Shown: positions 1 through 9,213, counted from the stretch's first letter. The stretch: DNA of 64,000 nt from Pedobacter westerhofensis (GCF_900182595.1 NZ_FXTN01000006.1:62001-126000); one strand, 5' to 3'. Notes: generated from the sequence alone by a model not told the origin. A program made the numbers and translations.

Positions 1-170
1 TCTCCAAACTCATAACAGACATCAAAGGCATATTCCATCAGCCGCCGTATCCGAGTGTTCCGTCCAGAGCTTGACCCCACCAAAAATCCTACACTCAAAT
101 TGTCTATAAAAGAGAGCCGAAGGAGTTCCACAATCCTCTCTTTATCTGATCGCTTAGCTTTTCTCATCAT
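1..170 (-). CDS. GNAT-family N-acetyltransferase, N-terminal part only
   Basis: The first 56 codons of a minus-strand gene are visible before it leaves the window. It starts at the outer of two tandem ATG codons (the ATG four bases further out runs into a stop). The protein begins MMRKAKRSDKERIVELL, followed by LSFIDNLSVGFLV and RRLMEYAFDVC, a pattern typical of Bacteroidota GNAT acetyltransferases with a large N-terminal helix. The acetyl-CoA binding motif would lie outside the window, so the family call rests on this N-terminal pattern alone. It lies 40 bases downstream of the TetR gene on the same strand and could be the third gene of that transcript. Confidence 0.6.
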   Translation of the reverse strand, partial: MMRKAKRSDKERIVELLRLSFIDNLSVGFLVGSSSGRNTRIRRLMEYAFDVCYEFG

Positions 171-210
171 TCATTAAAATTAATTAAACGAAAGTTGCTT
201 ATTTACATCG

Positions 211-903
211 CTATGAATCTGTGATCACCTCTTTCTGATTCAGCGTTTTAATTTCTGCAGCCTTCCAAAACAGATCGATAATCTGTCCAATGGCCACAAT
301 CAAATCCTCTCTGTCGCTTTCATTATTAATATCTACTCCGCATACTGTGCTCTTGTTTGTTTTCGCATGCCAAACTATACCATATATTCCAAACAGCATC
401 AGTGCAAGGATCGGGCGAAACTTTAATCCAGAGTTCAAAAAATGAGGATCTGTCATTGCCGCAATCCTTGCGCCCTCTACTTCCCGCTCTTCGGAAATTT
501 CCCTGAGTAAGGGATTAACTTCAGAAACCTGCCAGTGAATTATGGTTTGCATAATTGGATCACTAGAAAAAATCTTAAATTGGTTCTGGAAAATTGTAGT
601 GATAAATTCTTGAAGACCCTGTTCAAGAATTGCATCAGAATTTTGAAACTGCTCAAATACGGGCATCCAAAAATCTATGCTTTTAATATAGGTCTTCACC
701 AGGTTATTATAGGTAGTAAAATAGTGATAGATCATTTTTTTGCTCACACCTGCCCGAGCCTCTATCTTATTAACCCCTAGTCCAGCCCAGCCGTTTTCCT
801 TCAAGATATCGCCAACCGCATCCAGCAACCTTTTCATGGTCACCTCTCTTGGATACTTTGCATATGGGCCACGTTTTTTTTTTCTTACATCGCTTTTCTC
901 CAT
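211..903 (-). CDS. TetR/AcrR-family transcriptional regulator
   Basis: A 230-residue regulator. I take the start at the ATG at 903, giving MEKSDVRKKKRGPYAKYP, because the longer frame would overlap the upstream synthase and this ATG has a purine-rich GGGGGAGAAG stretch before it. Residues about 15-65 form the TetR helix-turn-helix, with GWAGLGVNKIEARAGVSKKMIYHYF including the recognition helix. The rest is an all-helical ligand-binding domain with no recognisable specificity. The start lies one base beyond the stop of the alpha-oxoamine synthase gene, so the two are almost certainly translated together, and the regulator may control that gene. The ligand is unknown. Confidence 0.85.
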   Translation of the reverse strand: MEKSDVRKKKRGPYAKYPREVTMKRLLDAVGDILKENGWAGLGVNKIEARAGVSKKMIYHYFTTYNNLVKTYIKSIDFWMPVFEQFQNSDAILEQGLQEFITTIFQNQFKIFSSDPIMQTIIHWQVSEVNPLLREISEEREVEGARIAAMTDPHFLNSGLKFRPILALMLFGIYGIVWHAKTNKSTVCGVDINNESDREDLIVAIGQIIDLFWKAAEIKTLNQKEVITDS

Positions 904-904
904 A

Positions 905-2170
905 CTAAACTTCTCCCCCTTTTCTAATAGGCAACTCCCGGGCCAAGTCATTAAAAACATTCAACACCCTGTCTATCTGCTGCGTCGTATGAGTTGCCAT
1001 TAAACTCATGCGTATTCTGGTATCCTTTTTCGACACAGCCGGGTACATGATCGGATTGGCATACACACCTGCACGCAACAGTTTTCCAGAAACTTCGGCC
1101 GTTAAGGCCATATCCCCAATCTTTACAGGGATAATCGCCGATTGCGTATTGCCGATATCCAAGCCAATACTTTTCAGGCCAGAAGTAAAATGATTTACAT
1201 TTTCCCAAAGGAGATCTTTCCATTCTGGCTCTTCATCAATTAAATCAATCGCTTTTAGTATCCCCATGGATGCCGGTGTAGCAGTAACAGAAAATAAATG
1301 CTGGCGACTTTGAAACTTGAAAAATCGAATGAGTTCAGGTGACGCGACTACGTAGCCACCTAAATGGCCGAATGTCTTGCTGAAAGTACCCGTTATGATA
1401 TCCACATCTTGATAGAGTCCATTCGGCTCAATCACACCACGTCCCGTCTCTCCAATCACACCAACACCATGTGCATCATCCATAATTACGTATCCATCAT
1501 AGCGGTGCACTAAGTTAACTAGTTCATTAAGTCTTGCCAAGTCCCCATCCTGAGAATACACACCATCTACCACCACAAACCGTGTCCTGTATCTATCTTT
1601 GGCGTCTTTTAAAATAAGCTCCAAATGCTCCAGATCATTATGTCGAAAAGTTTTTTGATTCTTGCCTTTGCAACCCTCAAACATGCTGGCGTGGATCTTC
1701 ATGTCCGTAACTACCAGATCTTCCTTTCCGATTAAAGCCATTAAGCTCGAAGAATTGGCCGTATAACCTGTCGTATATATTATCGCTGCGTCGCGTTGAA
1801 AGAATGCCGCGATCTTTTCTTCCAGCTCGCGATGGAAAGTGAAATGACCACCGATGGCAGGAGAAGCACCCGTTCCTGTACCTAAATACTGAATCCCAAA
1901 TATCGCAGCTTTCTTCACAAGTGGATGCTGAGAGAATCCAAGGTAATCATTGGAAACCAAACTAATGTATTTGCCAACACCTCCCAGAGCCGGTATGTTC
2001 AACTCAATTTCAGGGCCGCCAGCCGAACTGGTCTCGAATCGATAATTCAAACGCCCCTCATCTTCCAAGAAATTAAGATACTGGTTGAAATACACCGCCC
2101 GCTGGTATGCATCTAAACCTGCAGGGTCTTCAAAATCCTTAAAGGATGCCTTTTTAAAGTCTAAATTCAT
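905..2170 (-). CDS. PLP-dependent alpha-oxoamine synthase (AONS / serine palmitoyltransferase-like)
   Basis: A 421-residue fold-type I PLP enzyme that would condense an amino acid with an acyl-CoA and release CO2. The Schiff-base lysine is K265 in GTFSKTFGHLGG, the PLP-contacting DDAHG is at 231-235, and the ring-stacking histidine is H160 in DMKIHAS. The glycine-rich TGTGASPAIGG segment near 100 is typical of the family. The family includes 8-amino-7-oxononanoate synthase (BioF), glycine C-acetyltransferase (Kbl) and serine palmitoyltransferase. Sequence alone does not separate them, though the N-terminal extension of about 60 residues resembles Bacteroidota SPT-like members more than BioF. 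It is followed directly by a TetR regulator. A -7-like TACTTTAG lies on the minus strand at 2199-2192. Confidence 0.85.
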   Translation of the reverse strand: MNLDFKKASFKDFEDPAGLDAYQRAVYFNQYLNFLEDEGRLNYRFETSSAGGPEIELNIPALGGVGKYISLVSNDYLGFSQHPLVKKAAIFGIQYLGTGTGASPAIGGHFTFHRELEEKIAAFFQRDAAIIYTTGYTANSSSLMALIGKEDLVVTDMKIHASMFEGCKGKNQKTFRHNDLEHLELILKDAKDRYRTRFVVVDGVYSQDGDLARLNELVNLVHRYDGYVIMDDAHGVGVIGETGRGVIEPNGLYQDVDIITGTFSKTFGHLGGYVVASPELIRFFKFQSRQHLFSVTATPASMGILKAIDLIDEEPEWKDLLWENVNHFTSGLKSIGLDIGNTQSAIIPVKIGDMALTAEVSGKLLRAGVYANPIMYPAVSKKDTRIRMSLMATHTTQQIDRVLNVFNDLARELPIRKGGEV

Positions 2171-2724
2171 ATTTACTCTTATAAGTTGTTGCTAAAGTAA
2201 AGTATGAGTTTCCTATTAGTGGTGCATAAATCCACTTTTTTCAATAAACTAAATAAAAGCAGCATCTAACAACACCCAGAGAGCGATCATTACACTAAAA
2301 TTGCCCTAATATGACTTTACAATCACCGAAAAGATCATTATCTGAAAAAAAATATAGAAAATATTATATTTAAATGTTTTATTTACTAAATACACCTGTA
2401 TTCTCTTCAAATTTCCCCATAAAACCAAAACAATAGCCGCCATTGCGCCCATTCAATAGCCTTAATTGAATCGAACTTACCCAATATTTTATTTAGTAGC
2501 TCCAATCTAGGTTATTAGCACTTTACAGGTGGTTTTCCACCAAATGTTTTCCTATAATATTAATGATAAGACAGTCGTGAAAGTGGTTTATACAAACTTA
2601 TATACTCTTGAAGAAGAAGGAAATCGATCGGAAAAGATCGAAAAAAAGTTGAGCAGTCCCAAATATTTAATCGACCGCATCAATACTACGCATCTATTTC
2701 AGTTTTAAATCAGACCATACTGGC
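2171..2724. other. AT-rich intergenic stretch between synthase and mobilization genes
   Basis: About 550 bases with no convincing gene. The part nearest 2171 holds the promoter region of the minus-strand synthase. The remainder is AT-rich with many stops in all frames. The only open frame of note is the 54-codon one at 2544-2708, listed separately. I see no clear terminator or insertion-sequence end. Confidence 0.6.
2544..2708 (+). CDS. Possible small ORF, unrecognised
   Basis: An ATG-started frame of 54 codons beginning MFSYNINDKTVVKVVY and ending in HLFQF. It is lysine- and glutamate-rich in the middle (EEEGNRSEKIEKK). There is no clear ribosome-binding site and no family I recognise. It may be a decayed gene end or chance. 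It lies just outside the mobilization genes and on the opposite strand. Confidence 0.2.
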   Translation: MFSYNINDKTVVKVVYTNLYTLEEEGNRSEKIEKKLSSPKYLIDRINTTHLFQF

Positions 2725-4791
2725 TTATAACGATAGGCTTTTTTTCTCAGCTATTATAGACTTCTTACGAACTGCCCTTTTTTCTGGCTTGTTCAAATGA
2801 CCTTCTTTTTCAGCAGTGTTCACACTTGCTACTTTATTTGCAATTGCAGAGGGAACCGCCTTTATATATTCATCTTCTATGAGCTCATAAATATCCGCTT
2901 TGATCTTCTTGTAGTTCTGCTGAATTTCTTCATCGGTAACTTCTCTAATCTTTGGCAGTGGTTGATACTGCTCTTCTTCTGCTTTGATAGCTTTATGATC
3001 ATTAATAACTTCTGCATGAAACATTTTCAATTCAATTTTCTGGTCGGGATTATCCGCCACCATGCCTACAAATTGTCCGGATGATAGTGATGCAATCTTA
3101 CTGGCGGGAATTGCACTATCCAATTGGGTAGATTTACTTAGCGAGGTATCATTACTGTTTATGCTTAGGCTCTGCCTATCCTGGACAATCTTGCCGAAGG
3201 ACTCTGAAAGCTTTTTTGCACTATCTCCAGTAACCTGTCCACTGATGATGTTTCCGGATATTCCAGCGATTATATTTGCCTGTTCCGCGCCGTATTCTTT
3301 TTTCACCTGCTCTATACTTTGAATTCCAATGGTACAACTGACCAAATTACTTCTGGCTGTAGTAATTGTTGGTACCAGATCAGCGAATAGTGTCGGGTAT
3401 TCATCAAAAATTAGGCTGCACTTGAGTTTATCCTTCTGGTTCACTAGTTTTAAAATCCGGCTGACATAAAGAGACAGTACTGCGCCATAAGTCTGTAATT
3501 TCTGCGGATTATTGCCCAGACAAACTATTTTTGGCGCATCGGGATTATTGATGTCCAAACTGAAATCATTCCCACTCAAAACATAATACAGTTTTGGCGA
3601 AACCAGCCTTGCCATACTAATTTTTGCACTTCCTATCTGTCCTTCCAATTGCCCCCACTCCTCTTTTTCCCATGCTGAAATAAATGGATTGATTAAAGCG
3701 TTTATTTCCGGCTCTTCATTTAGCACGGTAAAAAGACGTTTGTAATCCACCATCATCAATTCAATAGTATGTGGTAATGTACAATATTTCCCGTCCTTAT
3801 ATTTGCGCAGATACCAGATCAGCGCGGTTACAAAGCTAATGGCAGATTCCACAAAAAAATCTCCCTGCTTTTTAATCCATTCACGGTTTAATCCCAGCAT
3901 CATTGTCCTTGCCGATTCTGTTGCATCAGTAATGTCTGCCATGCCCCCAGGTTCCAGAGGATTACAGCGGTGCATAATATCATCGAGGCTAATTACCCAG
4001 AAAGAGGGTTTGACTTTAAAATTGCCACTGTACTTTAGTAGCTTGTTGTAAGCCATTGTAGTTAAATCGCTGTACTTGAAATCGTAGAGCAGCATGGAAA
4101 ATCCCTTTTTTAAATGCTGCTCTATCACGTGCCGGATATAAAAATAGGTTTTGCCAGAACCAGCTGAACCTGAGAGCAAAGTACTTCTAAAGGGATTGAT
4201 TACATTGATCCATCCATTCCTAAGTTTTCCTTTGAGCCAGTACCTGGTGGGCAGGTTGATGCTGTATTCATTTTCCAACAGCCTTTCTTCCTGCGGGAAG
4301 GTTTCATTGTCCTTGTTGAAGGGATCGCCACTTAAATTGACCTGCAATAAACGCGACAGCAAATTCCCCCCGGACAACATCAGCAGGTAACCAAAGCTGG
4401 TGGCTCCCATGTACAACAGGGCAACGGTCTCAGCGTTAGCCTGCAGTGCTAAAAAGAAATGGCTGATCCCATACAGCAATAAGCCTGTGATGATATAGGT
4501 GATGATGGTTTGCTTCCTGATTTTTTCATCCTTTTTGCCTTTGGCACCTATAAGGGAAATCACTAGCAAAAGTATGGCAGCCGATTTAGAAAACAACACG
4601 GTTTTAAATACGGCGAGCGAGCTGATTATTTCTAAGATGTGATCGGTGAGTGTTGCAGTTAAAGCCCAATTTTGAAAGGCACGATAACAAAAAATATAAA
4701 AATGTAGACTAAGTATAACCAGGCTTAGTAATCTTGTAAAGTCGGCGATCTTGCGCAAGGCCTGTATGTTTTCTCCTGTTTGCATATTCAA
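2725..4791 (-). CDS. Type IV coupling protein (TraG/VirD4-like, YWFCY N-terminus)
   Basis: A 688-residue inner-membrane ATPase that would deliver the relaxase-DNA complex to a type IV secretion channel. Residues 1-145 carry about four hydrophobic segments (about 20-38, 68-83, 97-115 and 123-142), as in the YWFCY-type coupling proteins of Bacteroidota. The Walker A is GSAGSGKT at 208-215. A Walker B-like CSLIFDEYPTLF follows near 450, then a RecA-like GIQSIEQV segment. The C-terminus is charged and lysine-rich. It lies 5 bases downstream of the relaxase gene in the same operon. No other secretion genes are in the window, so the element is probably mobilizable, or the rest lies elsewhere. Confidence 0.88.
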   Translation of the reverse strand: MNMQTGENIQALRKIADFTRLLSLVILSLHFYIFCYRAFQNWALTATLTDHILEIISSLAVFKTVLFSKSAAILLLVISLIGAKGKKDEKIRKQTIITYIITGLLLYGISHFFLALQANAETVALLYMGATSFGYLLMLSGGNLLSRLLQVNLSGDPFNKDNETFPQEERLLENEYSINLPTRYWLKGKLRNGWINVINPFRSTLLSGSAGSGKTYFYIRHVIEQHLKKGFSMLLYDFKYSDLTTMAYNKLLKYSGNFKVKPSFWVISLDDIMHRCNPLEPGGMADITDATESARTMMLGLNREWIKKQGDFFVESAISFVTALIWYLRKYKDGKYCTLPHTIELMMVDYKRLFTVLNEEPEINALINPFISAWEKEEWGQLEGQIGSAKISMARLVSPKLYYVLSGNDFSLDINNPDAPKIVCLGNNPQKLQTYGAVLSLYVSRILKLVNQKDKLKCSLIFDEYPTLFADLVPTITTARSNLVSCTIGIQSIEQVKKEYGAEQANIIAGISGNIISGQVTGDSAKKLSESFGKIVQDRQSLSINSNDTSLSKSTQLDSAIPASKIASLSSGQFVGMVADNPDQKIELKMFHAEVINDHKAIKAEEEQYQPLPKIREVTDEEIQQNYKKIKADIYELIEDEYIKAVPSAIANKVASVNTAEKEGHLNKPEKRAVRKKSIIAEKKSLSL

Positions 4792-4796
4792 TGGAA

Positions 4797-6059
4797 TTAA
4801 ATTCTTATTTTTTTTCTTTTCTTTTTCCTGGCTGGCTGTCCGGATTGATCATACTGCTCTTTTAGCAGGAAGTCTAGTAACCCCGGCCCAAGGTGAGCGG
4901 ATTGAATAGACTCCAAGTCCAGCGCCTTGCTGTTAATTGGTTTGGTTGGCGTTTGCATGTTTTGAGTTGACAGGGGTAAAGCATTACTTGCTTTTTGTGC
5001 AGTATCTTTTGTATTCAGAGTACTCAATATGCCCTTGGCGCTGTACGCTTTGCCAAGATCACTGCCATTGAAGACTGTTTTGTTTTTGTGATCTACGTAT
5101 GTGATCCCAAAGGGCTGCCCATTCACACCAATCCTGAAAATTGCAGCCACACCCTGTACTTTTAATGCCGCGCGGAAAGCAGTCTGATCCGCTGGTTTTA
5201 TTGAAAGCACTTGATCTATTGTCCGTTTCAAGAGAAGTTTAAACTGCAAACGGTGCTGCTCGTGTTTTGCGAACTGCTTTTCCAGCCAGGGTAACATTGG
5301 TTTGGTATAGAGCGAGCTCGATTTGATGGGGACGCCAACTTTGTTGCCGCTTTCATCCAAAAGGCTATACATCAATCCTTTTTTCTGAAACATTTGGCTT
5401 TCCTCACGCCCCCGATCAGCACACACATTAAACTGTTTTAACACTGCGTTCAGTTCGGCGAGTGAGGTGAATGTATAGGAAGCAATGACTGCATTTACAG
5501 TATTACTAATGGCTCGTTTGGTAGGCAGCTTTCCATAAATTACCTTCTCTATATCAATAGATTTTATGCTAGGTTCTGGCTTGTGCTTTTTTCCCTGCGC
5601 TTTGACCAGTCTAAAGTCCTCTTCAATCTCCTTCCTTGCTTTTTCTGATTGATTAGCTCCAATGTTATGCAGGTCTATCCGGTTTCCGTCCGCCTTGATA
5701 TTGGTAGTCACGACATGGATATGATCGTGGCCTGCGTCATTGTGCCGGTAGGCAATAAATGGCTGGTCACCAAAACCAATCTTGTCCATGTAGGTCAATG
5801 CAATTCGCTGCAGGGTTTCATTCGACAGTTTTTCGCTGGCGTCAAAATTTAAGGAAATGTGCAGGGTATTGGTCCTGACCTTTGGTTTAAGCATCAGCAG
5901 ATTTTGAAACCGGTGCATTTTCTGGTGGAAATTCATCCGCTCTATGTCTCCCGCAAATCCACTGGCAAGGATTAATTCGGCCTTTCCTTCCAGCACTTTA
6001 TTTTCATTATACCGCAGTGCGCCACGCAAACTTTTTCCGGTTATGATCTTGGCAACCAT
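4797..6059 (-). CDS. MobB-type relaxase / mobilization nuclease
   Basis: A 420-residue relaxase that would nick oriT and stay covalently attached to the 5' end. The N-terminus MVAKIITGKSLRGALRYNENK is typical of Bacteroidota mobilization relaxases (Relaxase/MobB, MOBP-like). The metal-binding histidine cluster is RHNDAGHDHIHVV at about 105-117 (H111, H113, H115). The catalytic tyrosine is probably near the N-terminus (Y17 in GALRYNENK). The C-terminus ends in a basic run. The start overlaps the end of the upstream relaxosome gene by 19 bases, indicating one operon with the coupling protein. Confidence 0.88.
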   Translation of the reverse strand: MVAKIITGKSLRGALRYNENKVLEGKAELILASGFAGDIERMNFHQKMHRFQNLLMLKPKVRTNTLHISLNFDASEKLSNETLQRIALTYMDKIGFGDQPFIAYRHNDAGHDHIHVVTTNIKADGNRIDLHNIGANQSEKARKEIEEDFRLVKAQGKKHKPEPSIKSIDIEKVIYGKLPTKRAISNTVNAVIASYTFTSLAELNAVLKQFNVCADRGREESQMFQKKGLMYSLLDESGNKVGVPIKSSSLYTKPMLPWLEKQFAKHEQHRLQFKLLLKRTIDQVLSIKPADQTAFRAALKVQGVAAIFRIGVNGQPFGITYVDHKNKTVFNGSDLGKAYSAKGILSTLNTKDTAQKASNALPLSTQNMQTPTKPINSKALDLESIQSAHLGPGLLDFLLKEQYDQSGQPARKKKRKKIRI

Positions 6060-6451
6060 CTCTCTGCTAAACTATTAATCATAACCAATAGTGTGTCTGT
6101 TTTGCCATCAACCTTTTCATAAAGCCGGACCACCTTGCTTACCTGCAAAAGTTGCATATTTTCTCTTTTATCACTGTGAAATGCTTTAGTGATCTGGTTA
6201 ATGTTTATTCCTATTGCCCGTAGCTCCTTACGGATTACAGCTAGCTCTTCCATTGTCGAATTAAGAGTCATATCCTTATAGAACAAGGTGATTTTTTCTT
6301 TGCTAAGAATTTTTCTGGCAGCTTCACCGATGGTCTGACAGTCACTGCTTTTACTGATCTTTTCCAACCTTTTGTAAGCGGCATCAGTTAACCTAATCCT
6401 TAACACGCGGGTTAGTATATTTTCGGGGTGAGCTGATTTATTTCTAGGCAT
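6041..6451 (-). CDS. Relaxosome accessory protein (MobC/MobA-like, ribbon-helix-helix)
   Basis: A 136-residue protein. I take the start at the ATG at 6451, giving MPRNKSAHPENILTRVLRIRLTD, because upstream codons run through a GC-rich hairpin region and look non-coding. Residues about 15-50 read like a ribbon-helix-helix DNA-binding domain (RVLRIRLTDAAYKRLEKIS). The part near 80 (IRKELRAIGININQITKAFH) is the conserved signature of the plasmid mobilization MobC family, which binds near oriT and helps the relaxase. It is the first gene of the mob operon, immediately downstream of the candidate oriT. Confidence 0.8.
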   Translation of the reverse strand: MPRNKSAHPENILTRVLRIRLTDAAYKRLEKISKSSDCQTIGEAARKILSKEKITLFYKDMTLNSTMEELAVIRKELRAIGININQITKAFHSDKRENMQLLQVSKVVRLYEKVDGKTDTLLVMINSLAERWLPRS

Positions 6452-6474
6452 ATTTTGATCTTTTTGTCTGTCTT

Positions 6475-6542
6475 GAAGGGGCAAGTTCCGCAGCCCCTTC
6501 CTTTCCTGCGGTAGCGGGCAAAGAGGTTTCCGTAGACGGAAA
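6475..6542. other. Candidate origin of transfer (oriT) with two hairpins
   Basis: Two perfect inverted repeats lie just upstream of the relaxosome gene. The first has GAAGGGGC at 6475-6482 and GCCCCTTC at 6493-6500, with a 10-base loop. The second has TTTCCG at 6527-6532 and CGGAAA at 6537-6542. The stretch is much more GC-rich than its surroundings. In Bacteroidota mobilizable elements oriT usually lies directly upstream of the first mob gene, so the position fits. The nick site cannot be read from the sequence. Confidence 0.45.
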
Positions 6543-6631
6543 TACATCTTTGCTGGACTCAAGCGAGACCGAATTTATCCTAGGCTTCGGCTTGGAAATC
6601 CTGTTGATTGTATTCATAATATTGATTTGCT

Positions 6632-6829
6632 TTATTGAGTCAACAAGCGGTTGTGGTAGACGTTGTTCTCCTCTTGGTATTGCCGTTGTTCTTGTTCCAT
6701 CGGGAGGAAGGAACGAAGCAACTGTCGGATTTTCTTTCGTGCCGGAACGATCTTTCTTCTTGGCAATTTCTGCCTATGGGTTAGCTTATCGGCTGTGTTT
6801 TCAGCAGTGGTTTTCAATCTGTGTTTCAT
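6632..6829 (-). CDS. Small basic ORF upstream of the mob operon, unrecognised
   Basis: A 65-codon frame, MKHRLKTTAENTADKLTHRQ, extremely rich in lysine, arginine and glutamine. It is on the same strand and about 180 bases before the candidate oriT. It could be a short DNA-binding or leader protein of the mobilization module, but no family is recognised. A frame on the opposite strand covers the same bases, so coding is uncertain. Confidence 0.25.
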   Translation of the reverse strand: MKHRLKTTAENTADKLTHRQKLPRRKIVPARKKIRQLLRSFLPMEQEQRQYQEENNVYHNRLLTQ

Positions 6830-6915
6830 GGCAATTATTTATATTGCCAAAGATTAAGACTGAAATTTTTAGGATTTCCCACCATGGGAAAGATGGGGGA
6901 AAATTAAAGCCATGA

Positions 6916-7128
6916 TGCATTTGAAGCTCTACTTCTTAAAGAACTGAATCGGTTAAGTGAACTCACCGCGATTTTGAAGAAAGACTATATATACTAGCAG
7001 TTTGTGTAATTATAAATCTGTAAAGTAACAATAGCATTTTTCGACTAAGATGTGAATTTTATAGGTATTTTGCTTTTTTAGATAGCGTGTCCCGCCAGTT
7101 ATCTTGCAACCAAACTTGAACTCATTAT
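6916..7128. other. Intergenic stretch before the sulfite-oxidase-like gene
   Basis: AT-rich sequence with no open frame worth calling. Together with repeat copy A and the following 150 bases it makes a gap of about 400 bases between the mobilization module and the sulfur module. This is a plausible boundary of the mobile segment, but I could not find matching ends. Confidence 0.5.
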
Positions 7129-7175
7129 CATTATTCCACCGTTTTTTGATAGAAATTGAGATGAGTATTTGATAA
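7129..7175 (-). repeat. Dispersed Hin-site-like repeat, copy A
   Basis: On the minus strand this reads TTATCAAATACTCATCTC, then TATCAAAAAACGGTGGAAT. Bases 7131-7175 match copy B (28561-28605) except at two positions. It lies between the mobilization module and the sulfur module. The other copies are C, D, E, F, G and H, listed separately. Confidence 0.8.
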
Positions 7176-7324
7176 ACAGTTATAGAACTATTGTGTCTTT
7201 TCTAGCAGGCCAGCGATGAAGTAAAGTCTACAGTTGTTTCCTTTCAACCATCAAGAAAAAGGAAGAATACAAGTTATCCTATGAGAGATTTTTGGCTATA
7301 TTGTAATCACCTACATTTATTGAA

Positions 7325-8521
7325 ATGAAAAACGACAAAACATCACAAAACTACACGTTAAACAGACGTAATTTTGTTACTGGAATTATCCCGGTGATAG
7401 CTGGCGCAACAATACCATCCTGGGCTTCGGCGAAGGAGATTCAACAAACCAGAGAAGACAATGACTTTCCAGGACTTATTACGCGAGAGAAAAAGCCATT
7501 AAATATGGAGTTTCCATTTCCTACGTTAAAAAACAGGATTACTCCAAATAACCAGTTCTTCATCAGGAGTCATTTTAATATTCCCAATATTGATGCTACA
7601 AATTGGGAATTAGAGATTGGCGGCAACACCAATCATGTCATAAAGATCAATCTGAGCGAACTTAAAAAGCTTCCTGCAAAAAAGGTAATGGCTACTATAG
7701 AATGTGCCGGAAACGGACGTGCTAACCTCGCCCCAAAAGTGAAGGGTTTAGGATGGGAACAAGGTGGGATCAGCAATGCTGAATGGACAGGAGTACCTTT
7801 ATCCGTATTGTTAAAGAAGGCTGGCATAAAGGTGGGTACGGTAGACATTATTTTGGAAGGGAATGATGAGGGGATGATTACAGAAGAGCCGAAATCACCA
7901 GGAAAAATCAAATTCGCCCGAAGCATTCCGTTAAATATAGCAATGCAGGATCACATCATCATCGCCTATGAAATGAATGGAAAACCATTGAGTGCTGAAC
8001 ATGGTTTCCCGGCAAGGGCAATTATTCCAGGATGGTATGGTATGGCATCTGTGAAATGGCTGATGAAAATTACTGCATCTGAAAAGCCGTTTGATGGCTA
8101 TTGGCAGACGATTGAATATGCTTACTGGAAGCGTGTTGAAGGACTACCTACCTTGACGCCCGTAACCACTACATTGGTTAAGTCTGAAATATCAAGGCCG
8201 GTATTGTTTGAAGCGGTGCCGGCTGGAAAACCTTATCAAGTAAGGGGTGCAGGATGGTCAGGTGATAGTAACCTATCGAAAGTAGAAATAAGCACGGATA
8301 AAGGAAATTCATGGCAACCAGCAAAATTAATTGGTCCTGCTATCCCTTTCGCCTGGCAGCTATTTGAATTTGAATGGGTGGTTCCTGCTAAGACTGGAAG
8401 ATATAGTTTAATGGCTAGAGCGACAGATCAAAATGGCAAAACGCAACCCATGGAGCATGATTTAGACAGAAGAACTTACATGGTTAATTTTATCTCGCCA
8501 ATTGATGTAGATGTAATATAG
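7325..8521 (+). CDS. Periplasmic molybdopterin sulfite-oxidase-family enzyme
   Basis: A 398-residue enzyme of the sulfite oxidase family, expected to oxidise sulfite (or a related oxyanion) in the periplasm using a Mo-pterin cofactor. A twin-arginine signal is visible at the N-terminus (NRRNFVTG, R14-R15, then a hydrophobic stretch ending near ASA at 36). The Mo-ligating cysteine is C127 in ATIECAGNGRANL. HGFPARAIIPGWYG is the conserved Mo-pterin domain signature, and the C-terminal 120 residues fit the Mo-co dimerisation domain. There is no haem domain, so electrons would go to a separate cytochrome. The TsdA-like cytochrome at 13892-14977 and the sulfur genes nearby fit this. Substrate is inferred. 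Confidence 0.85.
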   Translation: MKNDKTSQNYTLNRRNFVTGIIPVIAGATIPSWASAKEIQQTREDNDFPGLITREKKPLNMEFPFPTLKNRITPNNQFFIRSHFNIPNIDATNWELEIGGNTNHVIKINLSELKKLPAKKVMATIECAGNGRANLAPKVKGLGWEQGGISNAEWTGVPLSVLLKKAGIKVGTVDIILEGNDEGMITEEPKSPGKIKFARSIPLNIAMQDHIIIAYEMNGKPLSAEHGFPARAIIPGWYGMASVKWLMKITASEKPFDGYWQTIEYAYWKRVEGLPTLTPVTTTLVKSEISRPVLFEAVPAGKPYQVRGAGWSGDSNLSKVEISTDKGNSWQPAKLIGPAIPFAWQLFEFEWVVPAKTGRYSLMARATDQNGKTQPMEHDLDRRTYMVNFISPIDVDVI

Positions 8522-8613
8522 CTCAATAAGAACAAATTTCAGGATCTTGCGGTTATCGCATAAGGCTTGTTTGGCATAAACAGTTTATCACAATTAATAT
8601 TCTACATCAAACC

Positions 8614-9210
8614 ATGATCAGATTCACGTCTATACTTCTACTATTTGCTAGTTTCTCTGCACGAGCACAACATGAACACATGCAAATGGCAACTAAAAAA
8701 AATGTCTTCCTTGGGCAAATGGCTCATATGATGATGAAGATGGATGAAATATCAGCTACCACATCTGCAGACAGAGATTTCATACAAATGATGATCCCAC
8801 ATCACCAGGGTGCTATTGATATGGCAGAAGAAGAGATTAAGACCGGAAAAAATAAAGAAATGATTCAGCTAGCTAAAAGTATCAAAGCTGAGCAACAAAC
8901 CCAGATTCAGCAAATGCGACTCCTGCTCAGCCATCCTGAAGGATTTATCGCTACAGGCAACCAACATCAAAACGCCAACCAGAAGATGATGAAAGTGATG
9001 ATGGAACAAATGCCTGAAGAAAAACAATTGTCTGATACTGATCTGTCCTTTGCAAGGATAATGCTTCCTCACCATCAGGCTGCCATCGACATGGCTAAAG
9101 TTGAGTTGCGGTATGGAAAAAATAAAAATGTAAAAAGACTGGCCGAGAATATTATCTCAGATGAACAGATAGAAATCCAACAAATGAAGACATTTACAAA
9201 CTCCCATTAA
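8614..9210 (+). CDS. Exported DUF305 protein, two repeats
   Basis: A 198-residue secreted protein with a signal peptide (MIRFTSILLLFASFSARAQ). It has two DUF305 units, each with the signature MMIPHHQGAIDMA or IMLPHHQAAIDMAKVE. The DUF305 fold is a ferritin-like helical bundle, and its paired histidines and methionines suggest metal binding, often copper. It ends 3 bases before the beta-propeller gene, so the two are probably co-transcribed. Two more DUF305 proteins occur at 34377 and 34809 in the copper region. Confidence 0.85.
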   Translation: MIRFTSILLLFASFSARAQHEHMQMATKKNVFLGQMAHMMMKMDEISATTSADRDFIQMMIPHHQGAIDMAEEEIKTGKNKEMIQLAKSIKAEQQTQIQQMRLLLSHPEGFIATGNQHQNANQKMMKVMMEQMPEEKQLSDTDLSFARIMLPHHQAAIDMAKVELRYGKNKNVKRLAENIISDEQIEIQQMKTFTNSH

Positions 9211-9213
9211 CAT

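Noticed and set aside
6550..6915. 121-codon open frame on the + strand
   Set aside because: It overlaps the candidate oriT flank and the basic minus-strand frame; composition is cysteine- and serine-rich with no family match, so it looks like a shadow frame.
8869..9075. Met/His-rich alternating sequence as a possible DNA repeat
   Set aside because: It is explained by the repeated DUF305 protein domains.
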